A DNA stretch of 11,743 bases from Sphingomonadaceae bacterium (lineage in GTDB: Bacteria; Pseudomonadota; Alphaproteobacteria; Sphingomonadales; Sphingomonadaceae), in contig RFSU01000054.1 of the NCBI GenBank assembly GCA_009923795.1, positions 1 through 11,743 of the forward strand, in the 5' to 3' direction. The notes under the pieces were generated by a model. The model saw only the letters and a program-made list of their open reading frames with translations, was not told the origin of the DNA and did not search any database. Every line of letters starts with the position of its first letter. Within the stretch, counting starts at the first letter, position 1. Made by a program: the position numbers and the translations under genes. Shown here in pieces: positions 8,351-11,743 of this stretch.

Positions 8351-10000
8351 TCAGACTTTTTTGCTGAGCTCTTTAATGTCCTTATTCAGTATCTGATCAT
8401 TCTCGCTGTAATCAACGGGGCAGTCGATAAGATGGACGCCGGGCGTGTTCAGCGTATGCGCGAGCAGCTCTTGCAGATGATCTGCGCTTTCCACGCGATA
8501 GCCGTTTGCGCCATAGCTTTCGGCATATTTCACAAAGTCCGGATTGCCATAGGTCAGGCCCCAATCGGCAAAGCCCATATTGGCCTGCTTCCAACGGATC
8601 ATGCCATAGCTGCTATCGTTGAGGATCAGCACCGTAATATTGAGGCCAAGGCGGACGGCCGTTTCCATTTCCTGGCTGTTCATCATGAACCCGCCATCGC
8701 CGCAAATGGCCATGACCTTGCGCTCTGGATAGACCATTGCCGACGCCATTGCAGACGGCAGGCCCGCGCCCATCGTCGCCAGTGCATTGTCGAGCAGAAC
8801 GGTGTTCTGCTGACGCGCTTCATAATTGCGGGCGAACCAGATCTTATAGACGCCATTGTCAAGGCAGATGATACCATCGGCTGGCATCGCTTCACGCACC
8901 TTGCGCACCAGATAGGGTGGGAAGATGGGGAAGCGGGCATCGCCATCAAGCGATTTTGTGTGCGCGACCTCGGCCTGACGGGCCTTGTACATGAAATCGA
9001 AATTCCAGGCACCAGAGGGAACCACGTCTTCCTTAATCTGCCAAATGGCATTGGCGATATCGCCAATGACTTCGATCTGCGGGAAGTAAACCGGGTCAAC
9101 TTCGGCCGATTTGGAGCTGATGTGGATCACCTCCGTGCCGCCGTCCTTCATGAAGAAGGGGGGCTTTTCGATGACGTCATGACCAATATTGACGATCAGA
9201 TCGGCATGCTCAATCGAGCGGTGGACAAAATCACTCGCGGAGAGCGCGGCACAGCCGAGGAACTTCGGGTGGGTTTCGTCAATCGTGCCTTTGCCAAGCT
9301 GCGTCGTGACAAAGGGAATGCCGGTTTTTTCGATGAACTGTAGCAGCATACGGCTGGTCATCGTGCGATTTGCACCTGCGCCAATGACAAGCACGGGAGC
9401 CTTTGCCTTTTCAATCTTCTGCACGGCGGCCCGGATCGACTTGGGATCCGCATTGGGGCGGCGCACATTGCTGCGCGGCATGGGAACCGAATCCGTATGC
9501 TCGTCAGCAATATCTTCTGGAAATTCAATATGCGTGGCACCTGGCTTTTCTTCTTCCGCCAGACGGAAGGCTTCGCGCACGCGGCTTGGGATATTGTCAG
9601 ATGAGGTCAATTGTTGCGTAAACTTGGTGATGGGCCGCATCATATCGACCACATCGAGGATCTGGAATCGGCCCTGCTTTGACTTCTTAATCGGCTTTTG
9701 GCCCGTAACCATCAGCATCGGCATGCCGCCCAAATAGGCATAGGCAGCTGCCGTCACAAAGTTCGTCGCGCCCGGCCCGAGTGTTGCCATGCAAACGCCC
9801 GTTTTGCCCGTGTGGCGGCCATAGGTCGCGGCCATAAAGCCAGCGCCCTGTTCATGGCGGGTCAGGATTAACTTGATTTTCGTGGACCGCGAAAGGCTAT
9901 CCAGCATGTCCAGATTTTCTTCACCCGGAACGCCAAAAATATACTCACAGCCTTCATTCTCAAGGCATTGGACAAACAGATCAGATGCTTTCGTGGCCAC
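8351..10000 (-). CDS. Thiamine-diphosphate enzyme, catabolic-type acetolactate synthase (AlsS-like)
   Basis: The predicted 549-residue protein has the three domains of the acetolactate synthase/pyruvate oxidase family. The catalytic Glu is E50 (R-H-E-Q-G), a central Rossmann-like domain follows, and the cofactor motif starts at GDGG (434-437) and ends in the N-D pair about 26 residues later. The RFDDR-type segment that marks FAD-binding anabolic IlvB enzymes is missing; the matching stretch reads I-G-H-D-V-I-E, as in Bacillus AlsS. Likely reaction: two pyruvate to 2-acetolactate plus CO2, without a regulatory small subunit. I see neither ilvN nor an acetolactate decarboxylase, so another 2-oxoacid or aldehyde acceptor is possible. 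I chose the GTG at 10000 because a strong G-rich ribosome site (10009-10015) lies 8 bases before it and the family N-terminus starts there. The in-frame ATG at 10087 would add 29 residues unlike the family. First gene of the probable operon with the aldehyde dehydrogenase and gdhA. Confidence 0.87.
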   Translation of the reverse strand: MATKASDLFVQCLENEGCEYIFGVPGEENLDMLDSLSRSTKIKLILTRHEQGAGFMAATYGRHTGKTGVCMATLGPGATNFVTAAAYAYLGGMPMLMVTGQKPIKKSKQGRFQILDVVDMMRPITKFTQQLTSSDNIPSRVREAFRLAEEEKPGATHIEFPEDIADEHTDSVPMPRSNVRRPNADPKSIRAAVQKIEKAKAPVLVIGAGANRTMTSRMLLQFIEKTGIPFVTTQLGKGTIDETHPKFLGCAALSASDFVHRSIEHADLIVNIGHDVIEKPPFFMKDGGTEVIHISSKSAEVDPVYFPQIEVIGDIANAIWQIKEDVVPSGAWNFDFMYKARQAEVAHTKSLDGDARFPIFPPYLVRKVREAMPADGIICLDNGVYKIWFARNYEARQQNTVLLDNALATMGAGLPSAMASAMVYPERKVMAICGDGGFMMNSQEMETAVRLGLNITVLILNDSSYGMIRWKQANMGFADWGLTYGNPDFVKYAESYGANGYRVESADHLQELLAHTLNTPGVHLIDCPVDYSENDQILNKDIKELSKKV

Positions 10001-10058
10001 TCTATATTCCCCCCCAGGAAAAACGCGCACCCACAGGCCGTGGCGCAACGCATGAAGA

Positions 10059-10077
10059 AATGGAAAAAATTTCCATT
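10059..10077. promoter_or_regulatory. Perfect 19-base palindrome in the leader of the acetolactate-synthase-like operon
   Basis: AATGGAAA (10059-10066) and TTTCCATT (10070-10077) flank AAA. It sits 59 bases upstream of the chosen GTG start and downstream of the candidate promoter at 10126-10153, a position suited to a repressor blocking transcription. The regulator is unknown. The element also covers the start of the rejected longer reading frame, which supports a non-coding role here. Confidence 0.4.
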
Positions 10078-10125
10078 GATGGCGCACGCTATCCCAATGG
10101 GCTCATTTAACCAAACATTAGTTGA

Positions 10126-10153
10126 ATAATATGATCTTAGATTGGCGAGTTAA
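10126..10153 (-). promoter_or_regulatory. Candidate sigma70-type promoter for the acetolactate-synthase-like operon
   Basis: On the leftward strand TTAACT (10153-10148) and TATTAT (10131-10126) are 16 bases apart, matching the consensus at 4 and 5 of 6 positions. This predicts a start near 10119 and a leader of about 120 bases that includes the palindrome at 10059-10077. In A+T-rich DNA such matches arise by chance. Confidence 0.35.
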
Positions 10154-10258
10154 AATCGTCATTTTGGTTTGTTCGGTAAATATCTATCAATATTACTTTT
10201 TTGTTACATTCGGCCGATCGATTAAAGTCCATTGACCGAATGCATCTTGCCAAGGGGA

Positions 10259-10286
10259 TTGACACTCTGCTTCAATATTTTAATAT
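10259..10286 (+). promoter_or_regulatory. Candidate sigma70-type promoter for the small exported protein gene
   Basis: A perfect -35 box TTGACA (10259-10264) is followed after 16 bases by TAATAT (10281-10286), 4 of 6 to consensus. This predicts a start near 10293 and a leader of about 115 bases. The -10 region overlaps an AATATT-TT-AATATT dyad (10274-10287) that might be an operator. Confidence 0.4.
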
Positions 10287-10354
10287 TTCCAGAATTATTG
10301 AAATAGGCAATTAAGATGCAACCGAGCAGGGTGATCCGAGCAAGAATTAACTGA

Positions 10355-10387
10355 AGTTTTTAAATGCCTTGGGTAGTTCTAAAAACT
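10355..10387 (+). promoter_or_regulatory. Possible leader hairpin next to the ribosome site
   Basis: AGTTTTTA (10355-10362) pairs exactly with TAAAAACT (10380-10387) around 17 bases, ending 4 bases before the AGGAG ribosome site at 10392-10396. A competing pairing, GCCT (10366-10369) with AGGC (10388-10391), is possible. It could affect translation of the gene that follows, but the stem is A+T-rich and the role is speculative. Confidence 0.25.
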
Positions 10388-10407
10388 AGGCAGGAGTGGC
10401 GATCGAG

Positions 10408-10773
10408 ATGATCAAAATCCGCAACGCAGGCATCGAAGCAATTTTCGTCTTGTCTACACTAATCGGCACACCAGCATCGGCGCAAGGCAGACAGTCTGCT
10501 CCTTCCGAAATTTACAATATATATGCTTCAGCCCCTCAAAACACGGGCAACGAAGTTTCAATAACGAATGCAGCCTTGGAAAGCCTTCGTCGCTGTGGGA
10601 TCAAAGCAATTAGCGATTACTCATATGCATATAATGGGATGGCACCTGACTTTATGGTCACCATAACAGGACCCCACTTAAGCGTAAGTGCAGCGAATGT
10701 CGAACTTCAAAGAGCAAAGCGTTGCGGCATTAACGGTTACATCAAGCGTGCGACATTAGTTGGCGGAGAATAG
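10408..10773 (+). CDS. Small exported protein with SPOR-like fold pattern, function unknown
   Basis: From the ATG at 10408 the product is 121 residues. It has a signal peptide: K3 and R5, a hydrophobic stretch, and a signal peptidase I site after A-S-A near residue 25, so the mature periplasmic protein is about 95 residues. The mature part shows a duplicated strand-helix-strand pattern in which each helix ends in a similar R/K-R-C-G-I stretch. Two such units are the topology of a SPOR peptidoglycan-binding domain, though I see no strong sequence match. The two Cys could form a disulfide. An in-frame GTG at 10396 is possible, but it overlaps the AGGAG ribosome site (10392-10396), which is better placed for the ATG, 11 bases away. 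It is divergent from the metabolic operon and probably transcribed alone from the candidate promoter at 10259. Confidence 0.68.
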   Translation: MIKIRNAGIEAIFVLSTLIGTPASAQGRQSAPSEIYNIYASAPQNTGNEVSITNAALESLRRCGIKAISDYSYAYNGMAPDFMVTITGPHLSVSAANVELQRAKRCGINGYIKRATLVGGE

Positions 10774-10909
10774 TTTCTTCATTCAAACGTATAAGCTTTG
10801 ATGATGAAGCATTATTCATCAGTTTCGATGATTTTTCGCGCCGTATAAACAGCACAAACATTCCGATAATAATGCCACCCAACGCCTGTGTAATAATAGA
10901 CATTCCCAT
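10742..10909 (-). CDS. Possible 55-residue membrane peptide, or remnant of a larger gene
   Basis: The leftward frame from the ATG at 10909 (or 10903) to the TGA at 10742 encodes a hydrophobic helix (about residues 5-22), a basic R-R-E-K stop-transfer segment and a polar tail. That ordered layout is more than expected by chance in a short frame. Against it, no ribosome site is visible, and the 3' end overlaps the end of the small exported protein gene by 32 bases on the other strand. The frame stays open upstream of the ATG to a TAG near 10950 without another good start, so it may be the decayed C-terminus of a transporter. I recognise no family. Confidence 0.3.
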   Translation of the reverse strand: MGMSIITQALGGIIIGMFVLFIRREKSSKLMNNASSSKLIRLNEETILRQLMSHA

Positions 10910-10987
10910 GCCAATGGTTAGCCAATGCAGTTGAACGGTGCTATGGTCTAGCTAAATTAACCATGTGTGGGGCTACTGGGGGGATGT

Positions 10988-11692
10988 ATGAAGGGCATTT
11001 TTTATCTGTTGGGCTGGGCATTGGTTTGGGTAGCAATATGTATGTTAAGTCGGGGTTTGGGGCTTATAATATTCCCCGCATACGCTTATTTTACTTTTGC
11101 AGGAAGCGACAAGCGGGAGGTTCAGGCGCTTGATAAGCTTAGCTCTACTCTAATGAATGATGAGGAGATAGTTTCGCAAGCGGTTCAACATCGTATATTC
11201 GCACTGTGGCATAGGAGGGTTTCTTTAGCTATAACGAATAGCAGGATCGTGGTGGTTGAGCGGGGCCTTTTGGGCGGCTTCACGATGAAAGATATCCAGT
11301 GGAAAGACTTGGCAGATGTTAAGATCGATCAGAATGTCCTGTCTCAATACTGCGGATCTAACCTAGTTTTTGCTCACTACAGCGGAAGCGTAGGTGCGAT
11401 TGAGGTTGCTGGCATTCCTGATCGAGAGGCCTCAGAAATTTACAGCAAGTCGCAAGCTGAAGAGCAGGCTTGGGAAGAAAAGCGAAGGGTTCGTGCGATT
11501 GAAGAAAAGCGCGCAGCTTCTGGCGGTGTGACAATTCACTCAGGTCCGCAGTCAAGCGTTCCAACTGCGCAGGCATTTTCTGGGAATGCTATGCTTGAGC
11601 AAATTGAGAATGCAAAGAGACTTCTAGACAGCGGCGTAATCAGCGACGCTGAATTTCAGGAGATGAAGGCAAAAATTATTAGTGCAAGCTAG
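10988..11692 (+). CDS. Membrane protein with bacterial PH-like domain and C-terminal SHOCT motif
   Basis: From the ATG at 10988 the product is 234 residues. Two hydrophobic segments (about 2-19 and 23-37) are followed by a bacterial PH-like domain (about 56-150, YokE/bPH type) with a run of beta strands. A charged Glu/Lys/Arg-rich probable coiled coil comes next (about 155-178), then a Ser/Gly/Pro-rich linker, and the last 32 residues form a SHOCT motif (L-x-x-G-x-I-S-x-x-E-F-x-x-x-K-x-K). SHOCT motifs usually sit at protein ends and are thought to mediate oligomerisation. The role is unknown; a membrane-associated scaffold or stress-response protein is plausible. I chose the ATG because a GGGGGGA stretch (10978-10984) precedes it; the GTG at 10967 would add 7 residues but has no ribosome site. 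Its codon use is more A+T-rich than that of the metabolic operon, hinting at accessory DNA. Confidence 0.75.
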   Translation: MKGIFYLLGWALVWVAICMLSRGLGLIIFPAYAYFTFAGSDKREVQALDKLSSTLMNDEEIVSQAVQHRIFALWHRRVSLAITNSRIVVVERGLLGGFTMKDIQWKDLADVKIDQNVLSQYCGSNLVFAHYSGSVGAIEVAGIPDREASEIYSKSQAEEQAWEEKRRVRAIEEKRAASGGVTIHSGPQSSVPTAQAFSGNAMLEQIENAKRLLDSGVISDAEFQEMKAKIISAS

Positions 11693-11743
11693 CCATGTTC
11701 GGCATCTTCTTGACAGAAACATCGCAGCTTAGTGTTGTGGCGG

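Larger units (their letters stand above)
10001..10407. other. A+T-rich intergenic region between divergent genes
   Basis: I see no convincing gene in this 407-base stretch. It is clearly richer in A+T than the flanking operon. It carries the ribosome site of the acetolactate-synthase-like gene, one candidate promoter per direction, and several inverted repeats, listed separately. A further pair, CATTCGG (10207-10213) and CCGAATG (10236-10242), lies between the two promoters with a 22-base spacer. Confidence 0.6.

Noticed and set aside
8339..9343. Long rightward open frame of 334 codons
   Set aside because: It is antisense to the thiamine-diphosphate enzyme, with low-complexity His/Ala/Ile/Arg-rich content and no recognisable motif.
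10001..10087. 29-residue N-terminal extension of the acetolactate-synthase-like protein from an ATG at 10087
   Set aside because: The GTG at 10000 has a strong ribosome site and matches the family N-terminus, and the extension contains a palindrome more typical of non-coding leader.
10176..10196. Imperfect GTAAATAT...ATATTAC dyad resembling the palindrome at 4392
   Set aside because: The arms do not pair exactly, and similar strings are expected by chance in A+T-rich DNA.
10802..10821. TGATGAA/TTCATCA hairpin after the small exported protein gene
   Set aside because: The stem is A+T-rich and not followed directly by a T-run, so it is a poor terminator. It also lies within the possible antisense frame.
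11695..11743. ATG opening a frame to the right window edge
   Set aside because: Only 16 codons are visible, and there is no ribosome site, so it cannot be supported as a gene from this window.

Overview
The window looks like chromosome of a mesophilic alphaproteobacterium, most likely a Sphingomonadales member of moderate G+C. That placement is an inference from the general look of the glutamate dehydrogenase, aldehyde dehydrogenase and CcmI-like proteins and from codon use; no rRNA or other marker gene is present to confirm it.

Left block (1-4338, all leftward): a tight three-gene unit that reads as one transmembrane electron-transfer system. Transcribed first is an 813-residue cytoplasmic protein joining a thioredoxin-reductase-like FAD/NAD(P)H domain, two cyclic-nucleotide-binding domains and a ferredoxin domain with 16 cysteines for four [4Fe-4S] clusters. 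Next comes a five-helix membrane protein with two H-x13-H helices, the layout of a diheme cytochrome b. Last is a protein with an FHA-like cytoplasmic domain, one membrane helix and a multiheme c-type cytochrome region with four CxxCH motifs visible; its 3' end is cut by the window edge. A plausible path is NAD(P)H to FAD to Fe-S to heme b to periplasmic hemes c, with nucleotide-binding and FHA-like modules built in as possible control points. This is the most interesting part of the window.

Divergent gene (4480-5403, rightward): a membrane-anchored TPR protein of the CcmI/CycH/NrfG type, which fits maturation of the multiheme cytochrome next door. The 141-base divergent gap holds a perfect 17-base palindrome. 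The gene ends at two terminator hairpins shared with the convergent next block.

Middle block (5483-10000, leftward): a catabolic-type acetolactate synthase, an aldehyde dehydrogenase and gdhA (NADP-type glutamate dehydrogenase), separated by 25 and 50 bases and probably one operon. An A+T-rich intergenic region (10001-10407) carries candidate divergent promoters and several inverted repeats.

Right block (10408 to end): poorly characterised genes. These are a small exported protein with a SPOR-like fold pattern, a possible 55-residue membrane peptide on the opposite strand overlapping its end, and a membrane protein with a bacterial PH-like domain and a C-terminal SHOCT motif. No tRNA, rRNA, CRISPR array, insertion sequence or prophage gene was seen.
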